In this document: in pieces, positions 12,908 to 24,837 of the stretch
Position numbering within the stretch: the stretch's first letter is position 1
Layout of the letters: each line of letters opens with the position of its first letter
Assembly (NCBI GenBank): GCA_028023455.1
Contig: JAQFVV010000014.1
Coordinates: 2,545,336-2,609,335, forward strand
Reading direction: 5' to 3'
From: Epiperipatus broadwayi
Taxonomy: Eukaryota > Onychophora > Udeonychophora > Euonychophora > Peripatidae
Length of the DNA stretch: 64,000 bases
Notes under the pieces: generated by a model
What the model was told of the DNA's origin: nothing
Databases searched by the model: none
Seen by the model: the letters and a program-made list of their open reading frames with translations, nothing else
Made by a program: the position numbers and the translations under genes

Positions 12908-13917
12908 TGAAAAATTAGTCTACAAACACGTTGACGAACACGGATTTGCCACAGGAATACGATTACCGGAGCACGCTTTATAAACAACGGTAACTGAAGG
13001 AAAATGACCTCGGACCAGAAAGGACTTACACATCGCATCGCATCATACAATAACAAGGGGGGAAGGGGGGTTGATAAAACATTATTTTAAACCAAAGCAG
13101 ACCGCAGATAACTAAACACGAAAAAAAAAAAAGAGAAAAAAAAATATAATTTAAAGAAAGAAAAGGAATAAATGTCATAACTCTTCTAAAGAAAACTATT
13201 CGAGGTAAATAAGTTAATATTTCTGAAAGCCAGTTTAAAAAAAAAAAAAAAGGAACGTCGCCGCCTTCGACTAAAATATATGTTGCTCGAAAACACGCGG
13301 AGAAAGGAAGCGGATGCCGCCTAAAGAAAGAAAGAAAAGCCGGATCGCGAGAGTGCGCTATTATTGTTCCTTCCCTCAATATTTCCTATTGTGCTAGGAG
13401 GTACAGAGCTCGGATATTTTGAATGCTTATGGTTCTATAACTCAGATTATTCGCTACCTCGTAAATGTTGTCGTATTTTGCAGAGGGGACTTCGGAAATG
13501 ACCATCCCCCTGCCTTCCATTAGATAGACCGTAAGAGAATGCCTATATGTTCGTAACCTTGCATCGCGGGACTTCGGAAAGGTCCATCCCCATGCCAACC
13601 TTCCACCCGGGGTGCCTGTACCAGACTGGGCAAGATATCTCCAATTATGGCACGCCCGCTCTTCGTAAAGAAAAAAAAGGGAGAAAAAAAAAAGAATTTT
13701 TTTTTGAGTTTAGTTCGCAAACGTCAAGTGTCAATCCGAGCCTGACCACATGACCTGCCACTTCGTTTCTTTATATGAGGGGGAGTTGAACTGTAGGATA
13801 GTCGGCTAAAATAAATGATTAAAAATCACACGAAGCGGGGTCAGAAATAAGGAATTTTATGGTGAAAATTAAAATGCCAAGCCTCTCATTTTAATTTTTA
13901 GACGGATCGCGGGGATA
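12908..13917 (+). other. Non-coding internal region of element 1 with duplicated motif
   Basis: After the Gag stop there is about 1 kb with no credible frame. It carries two copies of a motif with core ACTTCGGAAA followed by CCATCCCC and TGCC, at 13485-13514 and 13568-13596, roughly 82 bp apart. A purine-rich GACGGATCGCGGGGATA immediately precedes the 3' LTR and is the likely polypurine tract. A comparable duplicated motif occupies the same position in element 2, which suggests a conserved RNA signal such as packaging or export. Confidence 0.6.
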
Positions 13918-16206
13918 TGTACCGAGACAAAGTCGGTACAGGTATATACGCACACACACGAGCAATGTAAACACTCTATATTTTTTTCTCTTCTTTCACT
14001 TTCAACTTATGATAAAAAAATAAATGTAGTTTTCTTTCAATGCGTTATAAAATACACTGTAAAATAAAATGTTAATATTTCTGATTAAATAGTTAAGGCT
14101 TTCATTTAATCTATTATAATAATATTCTCTAAAAAGAAAACAAAAAAATAAAATATAAAGTACTACTAATATGCCATTTTAAATCTCAATAAGTGATTTC
14201 TACTTGTATATGCCACGGGGGTAATTAAAAGGGGTTTGTTTTAGATTATAACTGTAGTGAAAGTTAAAAGCTTATAGAAGTGATTTTGAGACAGATTAAA
14301 TGCTCGACTTTTAAACTAATGTAAGTTAAATTGTTCTCTTAAAACACGCACACATGTATGCATAAAAGGTGTGAATAAGTATGAATTTTTTCTAACTGAG
14401 ATTGTAATATGAGATTGCATAAACCTAAGATTGCCTCAAGCATATGGATTGAGTGGACATTACGTAGGACACGGACCCCAATGACAACTCAAAGAATATT
14501 GAACTCTGGGTGGAGATTCAATCCTCAGATAATAACCAACCCATATAAATATGAATCTAAATCTAAAGAGAGAGTCTTTTTACACTTTTTCTTTTTACAT
14601 CTTTTTTTTTTGTTTTTGCTTCTGCTTATAGTTTTTTTTTTATTCCTCCGGAAGCTACAACTAGAACTTTTCTTTTTTTGCTATCCGGTTTATCCAATAT
14701 GATCACTGTGAAATTAACATTTAGAGCGTCGATCGTCATGATGGGCTAGAAAACCCTTCAGTGATTGACCGACGCTCCGCCGCCAGAACATCTCCACAGC
14801 TATGAATGATCAACAACAATACCGTCCGAACATAGTGCTCCAATCAGTCTAAGGACGTTGTTCCGTTTAATATACAAGAATCGTCCAAACATACTACGCT
14901 GAACTTATGTGAAATGAATAACCATGTATTATGGAAACCTCATCTATCAGGTTCGAACCCTCACCAAACTAGAAGCAGCAGAAGACTAAGCAAAATCCTA
15001 GGTAAACATTTTTTTATAACGCTTCCATTCATTCTTTACGTAAACTTAAAAGGCAATCTCATAATTAATTAAATTCGACTTTCGTAAATCAAATATAAAA
15101 TGATCCGTAATCTCTCATATATTAAATCTTATTATTTTAATCTCAACTTTCGTAAATAAAAATATCAGATGCTACATAGTCCATCATATTTAAATCTTAG
15201 GACTTTTCCAGTTATGAACTTTGATCCTAATTATTATTTTCTTTCGCAGATAAACTATAACACACACCTACTTTCAAAATGTAATAAGAGGAAATATATT
15301 TTATCAGCCATGTTTATTATGCATAATATGTTCTTTTCTGTGCGAGTGCGAGAATGCGCGTATGTGCGTGCAAATAAAGCTATTAATCAATGTTTCATTT
15401 TTTTATAATCAATAAATTTTTTATTTATTTAAACTAGTCGAGCATTCCTCAAATCATTTTTCTATAATTAAATATATTTTTTTTTGAAGTTATTATTATT
15501 GTTAGCATTTATTCATGCAATTAATTATTTTACTTTTAAATTTGTCTTTCTTATATTTTTTTTTTTGTTTTTTTTTTATCTCTTTTAAGTTTCATTCATA
15601 AACATCGTGCCGTAAGTCACGATGTTTACTTATTATGTAGTTAACATAGGTTTAAGAGTTGGGAGGGCCTATTATTAATAAATATAAGTAAATGTCAATA
15701 GAGCTAGTATAAATAATTCTATTGGATTGTATGATAAAGGGGGATGATATTATAAGCGTCTAGTTGTTTATTCTAATGATGCCTCAACCGAACATTCGTA
15801 TTAGTTATAAATAACCAATGATCCCGTCCAATGCTTGGACCGATCTGTTAATCAACCGATCTTCTTATCCATTGGTTAATATTGTGTCATTTGCCAGAAT
15901 AATAGTCTTGAAGGCAATCACATCGCGACCCTGAGTGACCCCTATTGGTCCATGCTGGGAGTTTGAGCTTATGGGCAGGGATTAGACTTCAAAATCGTTT
16001 TGATATGACGTAAGGTGATGCGAGAAATTAAATTATGAATCAAATCATCGTATCTGGCGCCCTCTTGTGTTGATAATGAACAACTATTGATATAAGAAAA
16101 ATAAATAAATCTTTACGCTGTATCATGTTTGTTTTGGAGTTCACAATCCCTTTTAGGAACGGTTTAATAGGGAGCCGGTGCAAAGGGGTTATAAGGGGAC
16201 GGTAGA
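13918..16206 (+). repeat. 3' LTR of element 1
   Basis: This is a near-perfect copy of 9050-11338. It starts TGTACCGAGACAAAG and ends GGTAGA directly against ATATATATATAT. Scattered single-base and short homopolymer-length differences from the 5' copy are visible, for example CGACAACTC versus TGACAACTC and a shorter T run near 15010. It contains the same B-box, donor-like GT (15002) and stem-loop. Confidence 0.88.
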
Positions 16207-16239
16207 ATATATATATATATATTGTAACTGGATGGGGGA

Positions 16240-17860
16240 AAAGGTTTGATCTGGGGTGATGGAAAATCATCTTCACTCACAGTCAAATTAAAATGAAATA
16301 TCAAATTAATTATTAAAGTAATGTTTAATAATTATAAGAAAGCCTGAGATCATAAGATCTCTGTGAAATTAGCCAGCTAACTCCTCAGAGCAATTATGAT
16401 TAACTATACATTCACCAGCATTATCAATATGTATAAGTAAAAATCATCCATCATCAAAATTGAATGATTCACAATCAAAATAAATTATTACAATAAATCA
16501 ACAGTCAATTCTGTGACTGGATTTGAATAATACAAAATATAAATTAACAGTCAATCTTGTGACTGGATTTGCAATAGGTTTTCTGTAGACTGGGATAACT
16601 GTTGAGCCTTTGCCAGCTTGGGACAATTATTTAAAGATAATTTGGATATACCATCTTAAGTACTCATCCTTTAGAATGCATAATCATCAAAACAGTAATG
16701 CTGGGACATTAAGACATGCTGATCATCATCAATGCTCTGGACACTTAATACCATTAATGTACTAGCCAACTATAAACTTAATGTCCAAGACTAAAATAAA
16801 ATGTAGTGCATGTGCTTTAAAGAATATAATCTTAGGGCCATACCAGGACAATGTCATATTGGAATGCCTCTTGCGCTAATAATACATCCCTATTTATATA
16901 ATCAGACTGCTATGTCAAATTTAGCTCAGAATACAAGCTCAAGAATTGTTATGGTGACCAAGAGATGATGCAATACAATTTTTAACAATTGAATACATGT
17001 TTATTAACAACAATAAAAAATGATATTAAGATCTTGAGAATATGACTATACATATAAATTAAGCTTTCTGATTTTGAGTAGTATACAATAATTATCATAT
17101 TATGATTTACATATATATAATTTACAATATTCAAGTTATTACATTGATATACATATATTTCCATTAGGTTTACTTAGAATACAATCAGTATACAGACATG
17201 TGGCTGAATTTATTTAAATTGACATTTAATAATAAAATAAATGATTAAAATTTTACATTGGTATTTGTAATACAATTTATATATATATATGCACACATGC
17301 ATGTGTGTGCACGTAATTTGTAACATATTTGACTTGTCATAAAATAAACATTCTTAGTTGTCACTTTCAAATGCAATAAAATACTAATAATAAAAATTAT
17401 TAAAATTTACATATATGTATTGATTAACATAAAATCAAAATTTGTTTTATTACATTGTTATTTACATATATGTTCCAATAGGTTTACATAAAATATTTAT
17501 ATACATCATCACACGTTGATGTGGTATTATTTATTATTTAATATAAAATATTGTCATAACTTTATAAATGAAATTCATTTTATACATATTTAATAACATT
17601 TTTAATGTATATGTGTGTGCATATTTAATTGCAGGTACACTCTGTCATCTATATCATATATTTCATTTTATCAAAATAAAGTTATTAAAAATTATTTTCA
17701 CAATTGATTCCATTTGGAAATTATATAAATTGCATTCATTATTTTATAATAAGTTCCACTCATTATCGATTAGTTTTTTTTTTTTAAATAAATACTATCA
17801 ACTTTTTTTTTCTTTTAAAAATATAGAAGCAATTTTAGGTTGAGAGGCACTTGTTGATTG
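16240..17860. other. AT-rich non-coding DNA
   Basis: I see no gene here. A small local duplication built on ACAGTCAAT..TGTGACTGGATTTG occurs twice near 16500-16570. TA-rich tracts and short GT/CA runs lie near 17280-17310. Confidence 0.5.
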
Positions 17861-17929
17861 ATTAACCCTTTCCCCACCTCTTACGAGACCTCTTGTTGAC
17901 AGTTGATGTCACTGTAATTCCGTTATTTT

Positions 17930-18180
17930 TAATGCTAGGATATTCGTTTGACAGTTATTGATTAGGTTTTTAAAAGTTCTGTAAGATGGTGCCCTCTTCC
18001 GAATTCTTTTACAAGTAAAAAATAAAAAAAAACGCATTTAAAGCTAAACAAAGAAAGAAGCTTGTCGGTGATTGGCTGTCAGCCGGCTCTCAGCCGACAA
18101 AGACATTCTGATTGGCTGGAAAGAACAAAGAAACTGCCTGATCAAAGAAAATAAAGATAAATGCTGAGATTTTCATTTCG
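17930..18180. promoter_or_regulatory. GC-richer patch with paired CCAAT-type motifs (possible regulatory)
   Basis: Against the AT-rich background this patch contains GATTGGCTGTCAGCC and GATTGGCTGG (CCAAT boxes in reverse orientation, about 18071 and 18110) around a CAGCCGGCTCTCAGCCGAC segment. GTAAGATGGTGCCC, faintly like a YY1 site, lies about 80 bp upstream. Such spacing resembles a promoter or a solo LTR, but no transcript or gene next to it is supported. Confidence 0.3.
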
Positions 18181-18199
18181 ATTGTGATTTAAGTATTAA

Positions 18200-20190
18200 A
18201 ATTATATAATTTGAAAAATTAAAATAATTTTTAATAAAATATATTAAAAAAACAAAATTATTTTCGAAAAATATTGAAGATTTTAGTAAAAATATTTAAG
18301 ATTTAGCAAAAAGAAATCTTTACTTTTCCATAACGTAAAATTGAAAAAAAGCATTTACGTCAGCACTTTTTTGTTTATACGTTCGCTTTTAAATTTGCCG
18401 AAATTGAATATTTTATAATAAATAAATAGCAATTTATTTTTGAAAGAACTTTCGTTCACTTTCATAACCTGAAAAATTAGTAATATACTTTTTATAAATG
18501 TATCTGAGTTAATTTAATATTATTGGCTTTGTCTTCAGTTTGTGAGTTGGCCAATTAAAAGCTTTGATTTTTACCTCATACAACCAATAATATAATTAGC
18601 AGTTAAAAGGTTAATTATCAGTGTGTTTAAATTTAGAATATAGTCTCTTTTTTTTAGCAAACAAAAAATAAAATCGTTCTACATATACATTAATTTTTAA
18701 AATGTCATTTCAGACCAAAGAATATTAAAATAAAATCACTCACTGTATATACATGTGATATGTTTATCTCCCTGCATGTATAGATAAATACTAACTTATA
18801 TATACCAATTTCTTCATCAAACTTTCTATGGGTGAGCTTGATTTTGGTGATTGTCATCATTGAGATAGATATAATTAAGTAATTTGTTGAAATGCCATGA
18901 GCTCCCTTCTGGCTCAGACTTGATAGGCTTTAGGCTAGCAAGATATCTTGGATTTGAGAAATTTGAAGTGTGCAACTGTCCTCTTAGCACATATCTATAG
19001 TTATGAATCTCAATACAAAGAAATGGGTTATTTGTCTCCATGTGAATTCAAGCTCCACCATTGAACTGTAAAGCAGCTGCTTCCTTGCATTTTTACATTT
19101 GAATCATGCAGTTTTTTTATAACTCTGCTAGCCATTGTTATAACTAGTTTTACTGTTGCTACTCTCTGCTACAGTTGCCAACAAACTGCAGTTAACTACT
19201 TCACAAAATAGTTTAGCCAACTTTGCATCTTGTTATTAGCCAACTGCTTTTCAAAAATATTAAAACCAAAGTGAACTGATATTTTTGTCAGCTTTTTTTA
19301 TGTCATCTGAGGTGATAAAAACACTTTAATTGAAAACAGAGTTTTTTCTCTCTAATCCTTATCTTGATTAAAAAGAATTTTAATCAAAGGTTACTTTTAC
19401 ATTTCTACTAAAGTGTTAACTACATGTTTTTACTTATAGAATTAATTAAAAGATTTCAAAAATAGATATTAGAAATATTTACAATTATCAGATGCATGCT
19501 TGTTTTTAAATTCAAAATCTGAATACAATATTAATTTATTTAGACCTTTTTAAATGTTTTAATTTATAATAAAATTAATTTAAATTGAGAAATATTTAAT
19601 CCTTTATAGTTGTTATTATTCTCAGTGACATGTAGAAAATATCTACAAAAATTTATAACTGTGTTTATTTCTACTTTTCCTTTACTTTATTTATATATGT
19701 GCACATACACATCTATCTTGCTGTGTACCATGTAATGCAAGTGGTTACAACATATATGTTGAAAGCAAGTATATTATTATTTGGATAATTTCTTTTACAA
19801 ATTAATATTTAAAAATGTAAATAATAATGTAGTGATAAACATTATTTTTTGTTATAATTAAAAGTAATATTTCATCAAATTAATTCATATTAATACAGCT
19901 TAAAAAATAAATTTTAAAATTGTATATATTTGAAAACATATTCTAAAAATATCGAAAAAAGAATTATGAGATATATCACCATTTTGAAACTATCATTAGA
20001 AATTATAAAATTATATACAAGACTGTATGAAATTTGAGTAAATTATATTTTTACAAGATTGAATATGATTGTTTTTATTTTTTTTAAAATTAAGTTTTGA
20101 AATTAATTTTAAATTTTTTTACACAGAAAGTAGAGTATTTACTGACAACTATGGTGTACAATAAGTGTTTCAAAAGTGATAATAAATCAA
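18200..20190. other. AT-rich non-coding DNA
   Basis: No exon is recognised. A 71-aa frame on the minus strand (18826-19041) has somewhat balanced composition but no motif I know, and I do not call it a gene. Confidence 0.5.
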
Positions 20191-20200
20191 TCTTTGGGCA

Positions 20201-20221
20201 TCTGGAAATATGTATTATGCA

Positions 20222-20252
<31 letters not shown>

Positions 20253-20274
20253 CTGCATAATACATATTTCCAGA
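20201..20274. repeat. Palindrome with 23-bp perfect arms around (TA)n
   Basis: TCTGGAAATATGTATTATGC (extended by AGT) at 20201-20223 is the exact reverse complement of 20252-20274. The 28-bp centre is a TA repeat. The transcript would form a long hairpin. It lies about 200 bp upstream of a helicase exon and abuts a second palindrome. Confidence 0.85.
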
Positions 20275-20275
20275 T

Positions 20276-20284
20276 ATTTTGACC

Positions 20285-20318
<34 letters not shown>

Positions 20319-20327
20319 GGTCAAAAT
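20276..20327. repeat. 52-bp perfect AT-rich palindrome
   Basis: ATTTTGACCATTATA (20276-20290) and TATAATGGTCAAAAT (20313-20327) flank a self-complementary (TA)n. It starts 2 bp after the previous palindrome, giving two adjacent cruciform-capable structures. Confidence 0.85.
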
Positions 20328-20476
20328 CTTTGTTTGAGAATTATAATAAGTTACTATTCACTATATATATATATATTTGGAATATATATCAGAAAATTGT
20401 TAAAACAAATTATATAAAACTCACTCATCATTTATAATAACTATTATTTTTATTTATTTATGATATATATTTGTAG

Positions 20477-20574
20477 ATAGCGAATGCAATGGTGCTCTAT
20501 TTCTAGCAGTGTATCGAGGGAAAGTTAGTGAAGGATTAAACTTTTCTGATAATAATGCAAGAGCAATAATTGCT
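20477..20574 (+). CDS. BRIP1: BRIP1/FANCJ-like helicase, internal exon (98 nt)
   Basis: The frame encodes [20 protein letters not shown] followed by NNARAIIA, bordered by TTTGTAG upstream and GTAAGT downstream. It enters in phase 1 and leaves in phase 0. In XPD-family (SF2, iron-sulfur) DNA helicases this segment is in helicase domain 2 around motif V (S-E-G-x-D-F). The R-G-K-V-S-E-G and N-A-R-A wording is closer to BRIP1/FANCJ than to RTEL1 or DDX11. FANCJ is a nuclear 5'-3' DNA helicase that works in interstrand-crosslink repair and G-quadruplex unwinding. The usual Asp of SEG-(L/I)-D-F is Asn here (AAC 20539-20541). The exon start assumes the first AG (20475-20476); another AG lies 4 bp later. 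Confidence 0.82.
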
Positions 20575-21084
20575 GTAAGTATTTATGCCATAGATTATAT
20601 CCTAATTAGATTATGTATAATGTTAAAACATTGGGTTGGAGCTATTTTATATTAATATACCTTATATCAGCATTAGGTAATTTTAATATATTTATCAAAT
20701 AACAATTGCACATGTTAATTCTTTTAAATGAATGGTTACAAATATACAATAAATATAAATAATTCTTAGGATTTATTTAGATATGTGTTGATTTTAACTG
20801 TGTGTTGTTAATAAATATATAAAACCTAGTGCATTAATAGAAAAAGTATTGAAATGGGTATTAAAGAAATGGTTATAGCTATATTTAATTTTTAAAATAT
20901 TTTTAATTTTTAAGATAATATTAAAGTGCATATTAGTAATCAGAAATGAAGTTTTTTAAAATCTGATAAAGTGATACTGCTACATTGGGTATAAATAAAT
21001 AAATATACATATATAAATAAAATAAAGTGTCCATTATAGAATAATATTGTAATAAAAATAATTTATTATAATGGTGATATTACA

Positions 21085-21420
21085 TCTATAAATAACAATA
21101 ATAAACTACAGAAGACCTTTCAGTTAATTTTATAGCCATCTTCAAGTAAACACTATATAATTTCAAATTTAATGGAAATAAATATTACCACATATCCCAA
21201 GATTCATGAATTTTAATGTTAACACATCTGTTAATTAAAGATATCCTATATCTATTTATCAAAAATTCCACCTTTATTATTATTTTTATTACAATATTTC
21301 TCCTCATGAAGAATCATATTATTTTCCAGATTGAAATTAAAAGTAAATTCATGTGTTTATCATGGTTAAAGAAAACAAATGCTATTATTAAATCATTACT
21401 ATTCTCTTATGTATGAAGTC
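21085..21420 (-). pseudogene. Decayed PLE GIY-YIG endonuclease C-terminus
   Basis: Read on the minus strand, and allowing frame changes, the end of this stretch gives FLINRYRISLINRC followed by NIKIHESWDMW. This parallels FINRNKMHLINREAATIKIR in the better preserved copy at 24.8-25.4 kb. Upstream, words resembling FDHEK and ILHEE are still visible in broken frames. The following minus-strand DNA (to about 21085) may be its 3' UTR. It is a dead fragment of a Penelope-like retroelement. Confidence 0.6.
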
Positions 21421-21599
21421 TTGCATTTACATAAAATTTGATATATAATATTACTATTTTGTTTAAAACATACAATTTTTTTTGAATTATTTAATAATCT
21501 ATTAACATTTGGTTGAGCACAAGTGAAAATCCTTTTGTAGTTTATTATAGTTATTTATAGGTAGTATCACTGTTATAATTTATTATTATTATTACAGTA

Positions 21600-22060
21600 T
21601 CTATATTTTCTATTGCAATATATATAAAAACATTACAAGCATAAAGCTAAACTAGTCAATATAAAATCAAAACTACCCCAAATCCAAAATTAAACCAGAC
21701 CAGCATAAAAATAATATAAAAAACACAACCTAAGGTTTCACTGCTAAAAGCAGACTTCTCAAGTGTAAAGAACTACAAAAACTACACAATATATATAATA
21801 TTAAAAACTACCCACAAATCCATTTACGTCCCACCCACCCTTAATATTAAAAGAACTCTTAAATAAGTTAATTGCTTCTGAATAATAAATTTTCAATAAT
21901 AAAGACTCTTTAATTCTTCTTTTGATTTTATTTCTCTCAAAGAAGACAACCTTAGCTTCATCAAAATCAATAGTGTGGCCTGTATCTTTTTCATGGACAT
22001 ACAAAGCAGAACTAAGATATTTATTTTTAACTCTACTTTTATGAACCTTTATTGCTAATA
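21600..22060 (-). pseudogene. PLE endonuclease C-terminal fragment with 3' UTR
   Basis: The minus-strand frame (22004 down to 21801) contains ALYVHEKDTGHTIDFDEAKV followed by FFERNKIKRRIKESLLL. This matches the back half of the GIY-YIG endonuclease fused to Penelope-like reverse transcriptases (H-x3-T-G-H-x-I-D-F then a basic R-R-x-K-E helix). The catalytic GIY and YIG strands and the reverse transcriptase are absent. Downstream minus DNA to about 21600 includes ACTTGAGAAGTCTGCTTTTA, which I take as PLE 3' UTR. It differs in sequence from the neighbouring copies and so represents another family. Confidence 0.68.
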
Positions 22061-22069
22061 ATATATTTT

Positions 22070-24030
22070 AAAAAAAATCTGTATACATGTATAATAGCTA
22101 TTCTGGTGAGTGAAGTATGAAAGATGCTTAATAATCTAGAGACTAGAGAAACAAAGATTTTAACTTCAAACAACAAATATTTATTTATGAAATCGGGGTT
22201 AAATTTATATTTATGAATTAATGAAATATATACATGGATATAATAAAATATTGATTTATCTTTACTACAATAAGACTAGCTATGATTTAAATATTAACAT
22301 ATCAATTGAAATAAAAATTATAAAATTATAGTGCATAATGTACAATATAAAGTATCAATTATTTTAAATATGAAATTATATTACTAGATATACCATTATC
22401 ATTTTGTTTATGTCCTTTAAATGTATCTCAAGGTTATGTCCATGACTTGCTAATTTGTGAATTGTGGATATAATTCATTCATAAGGCTGTTAATCACTTA
22501 AACAAGAAAATGTTATATATATTTACTTATTAATTAGTTTGATTTTAATATATTAATTGTCTAATAAATGTAAATATTTAAAATCTTACCTTTTGTCTTT
22601 AAGTCATTGTCCAGTTTAATTTAAGCATTCAATTATGCTAATATTTTATTTACAAACATATATAATATATTTATATATACCTTGAGTTGTGTATTTGTAT
22701 TTTTCTCTCCCTATAATAATCTAAACAAATGGGTTCTTGTTAAAAAAAAATGTTTGCTACAAATGAATAAAAGGGTGAGAAAAAATTCATAACTCAACTC
22801 TCAGTATACATTTAAAAAAAAAATATTTAAAGCATAAAATTAAATGAAATTTCGGAATTCCTTAAAACAATAGCAAGTTAAATTTTCAAGAGCAGCTTCT
22901 GTATTCTTAGCAGATAATGTCTTTCTTTTATTCACGTATATTAAATCATGTTAAACATTCCAAGCATTAACAATTCCCATGATGAAATCGAATTCCTGGG
23001 CGTTTGATTTTATAGCCATCGCCTTTCCAATTCCATATCCAGATCATTCCACGCTGATTTGAATATTAAATATACCAATGAATATTATCCTCCATCACAT
23101 GCCAATGACACCAAGGAGATAGAAAGATCCCCTGACTCTTAATTAGCAAAATTGCATCATTAGATATTATTTACACATGTATAAATTGTTAAATATAAAT
23201 CTTTTTCCAAGGCTTGTGTTATAATATAAAACGAACGCTATTTCTAAGCAGTTTTTATTTATATATATATATATATGACGCATGATAAAGATTTTACTTT
23301 AAAAGTAATAAAAATTAGTGTTAATAAAGTTCTATTTCATCATTAGTTGAGTTTATCTTTTACAAGAAACATTTTAAAGTAATTATATTTTTGACAACGA
23401 TAAATAACTATGAAGCTCTTAGCATTTATTTGAACAAACGAAAGTTCATCAATTAAATAATGTTTTTTTTTTCCTTTTTAAAATATTTTACACTAGTAAA
23501 TAATAAAATTTCAAATATTAAACAGTTTATTTTTAATAACAAAAGGAAATCATAATAACTAATATAATAACAATTAAAATATTCTTATTCTACAACTTTA
23601 CTTTCATACCTCCATTCGAACAAAAAAAAAAACCAACAACTAAAAATTCCTGTTGCTTAGTTTTTTTCACGTTCCAAAATCAACAAAGGTTTACTTTTTT
23701 TTTCCTCTTTTAAACAAAAGAAACTTAGTTAATAAAATTTAATGTCAAATATTTTCTTTATTATTTTTGTCACGTCATGATTTAAAATCTTAAACATTCA
23801 TGTATAAATGTGTGTATGTAGATATTTTATTTTACATTTAATAAAAAATAAATTTGTTCATTCCTTCATGAATATATGATTATGTTTGTATATATATATA
23901 TAAGTGTGTGTATGTCTCCAAATATCTAAAAAAAATTATGTTTTAAAAGTTGGCTGCCTATTTAATCTTTATACATGTTATCCTAAAACATCAGTTTACT
24001 TATTATTATTTTTTTATAAGGATTGGGCAC
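22070..24030. other. AT-rich intronic DNA
   Basis: No gene is seen. Short TA tracts lie near 23258-23276 and 23890-23902. A slightly less AT-rich patch at 22975-23060 carries no frame or motif I recognise. Confidence 0.5.
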
Positions 24031-24036
24031 TACCTT

Positions 24037-24039
<3 letters not shown>

Positions 24040-24110
<71 letters not shown>
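24040..24110. repeat. (TA)n microsatellite, about 70 bp
   Basis: An uninterrupted TA dinucleotide run lies about 40 bp from the outer edge of the left arm of the PLE fold-back. Confidence 0.95.
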
Positions 24111-24115
<5 letters not shown>

Positions 24116-24288
24116 AATAAAATGTCCGTTAATTAAAAACAAAATTGTAATTATAATTGAAATAATAAATTTAACGGTTTACAAACTATTACAAACAATC
24201 CTTAAATCCGCAGAAGTAATTTCAGTTAATTTCTTAAACCTGCCTCAACTGCCATTAAATTCAAAAACAAAAGTGGAAGCAAACATCA

Positions 24289-24829
24289 TCAATTCAAATT
24301 CCACGAGTCTCGTATTTTAATGTTAGCAGCTTGTCGATTTATTAAATGCATTTTATTCCTGTTTATAAAAAGTGTCTCTTTAATTTTTCTTTTACTATGG
24401 TTTCTCTCTTCATGAAGAATTTTCACATTTTTAAAATCAAGTTTAAATTTATATTTACATGTTTTTTCGTGATCAAAGAACACTGAAGGAGATATTAAAT
24501 CACCATTAGTTTTACTTTTTACACACCTATATATGATAGCATACAATCACAAAAAATTTGATATATGACATTATTTTTCTGCTTGACAGGTATGACATCC
24601 TTAGAATTATTGACTAATTTATTAATATTGTTTGGAACGTAGAATGAAACATTAAACACATTCTTATATAATTCCTAAAAAAAAATTTACACTTGTGGAT
24701 TTGAAATAAATGGAATAGATATCCATTGTTTATTATTAATCTTCATTTCCTTTAAATTATTATAACTTTTTTTAAATTGACATAAAGTATTGTTTATTTG
24801 TTCCATTTTATAACCAACATCAAGCAATT
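24289..24829 (-). pseudogene. PLE endonuclease, left arm, internally deleted
   Basis: Minus-strand frames at 24546-24289 and 24829-24687 correspond to the right-arm protein, including SPSVFFDHEKTCKYKFK and KIKETLFINRNKMHLI. Between them the left arm jumps from the CMLSYI-type strand directly to CVKSKTNG. This removes the Arg/Glu-bearing segment present in the right arm, and the frame is interrupted. It cannot give a working endonuclease. Confidence 0.72.
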
Positions 24830-24837
24830 TGCCAAGG

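Larger units (their letters stand above)
9050..16206 (+). mobile_element. LTR retrotransposon 1: gag-only, non-autonomous, 2.29-kb LTRs
   Basis: Two directly repeated, nearly identical 2.29-kb blocks (9050-11338 and 13918-16206) flank about 2.6 kb of internal DNA. A putative primer-binding site follows the first block, a 398-aa Gag ORF lies inside, and a purine-rich GCGGGGATA precedes the second block. No protease, reverse transcriptase, RNase H or integrase frame exists in the internal region, so any mobility would depend on enzymes supplied in trans. Both outer edges abut (TA)n: TATATATATT before the first TGTAC and ATATATAT after the last GGTAGA. The few differences between the LTRs argue for a fairly recent insertion. 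Domain content resembles Ty3/Gypsy (Metaviridae) Gag; family placement beyond that is inference. Confidence 0.88.

Noticed and set aside
13386-13753. Overlapping 66-70-aa frames on both strands
   Set aside because: They fall on the duplicated non-coding motif of element 1 and have no domain.
18826-19041. 71-aa minus-strand frame
   Set aside because: Balanced composition but no known motif, no splice context and no neighbour to support it.
23904-24116. 70-aa frame ending in an Ile-Tyr repeat
   Set aside because: The C-terminus is translated (TA)n microsatellite; not a protein.
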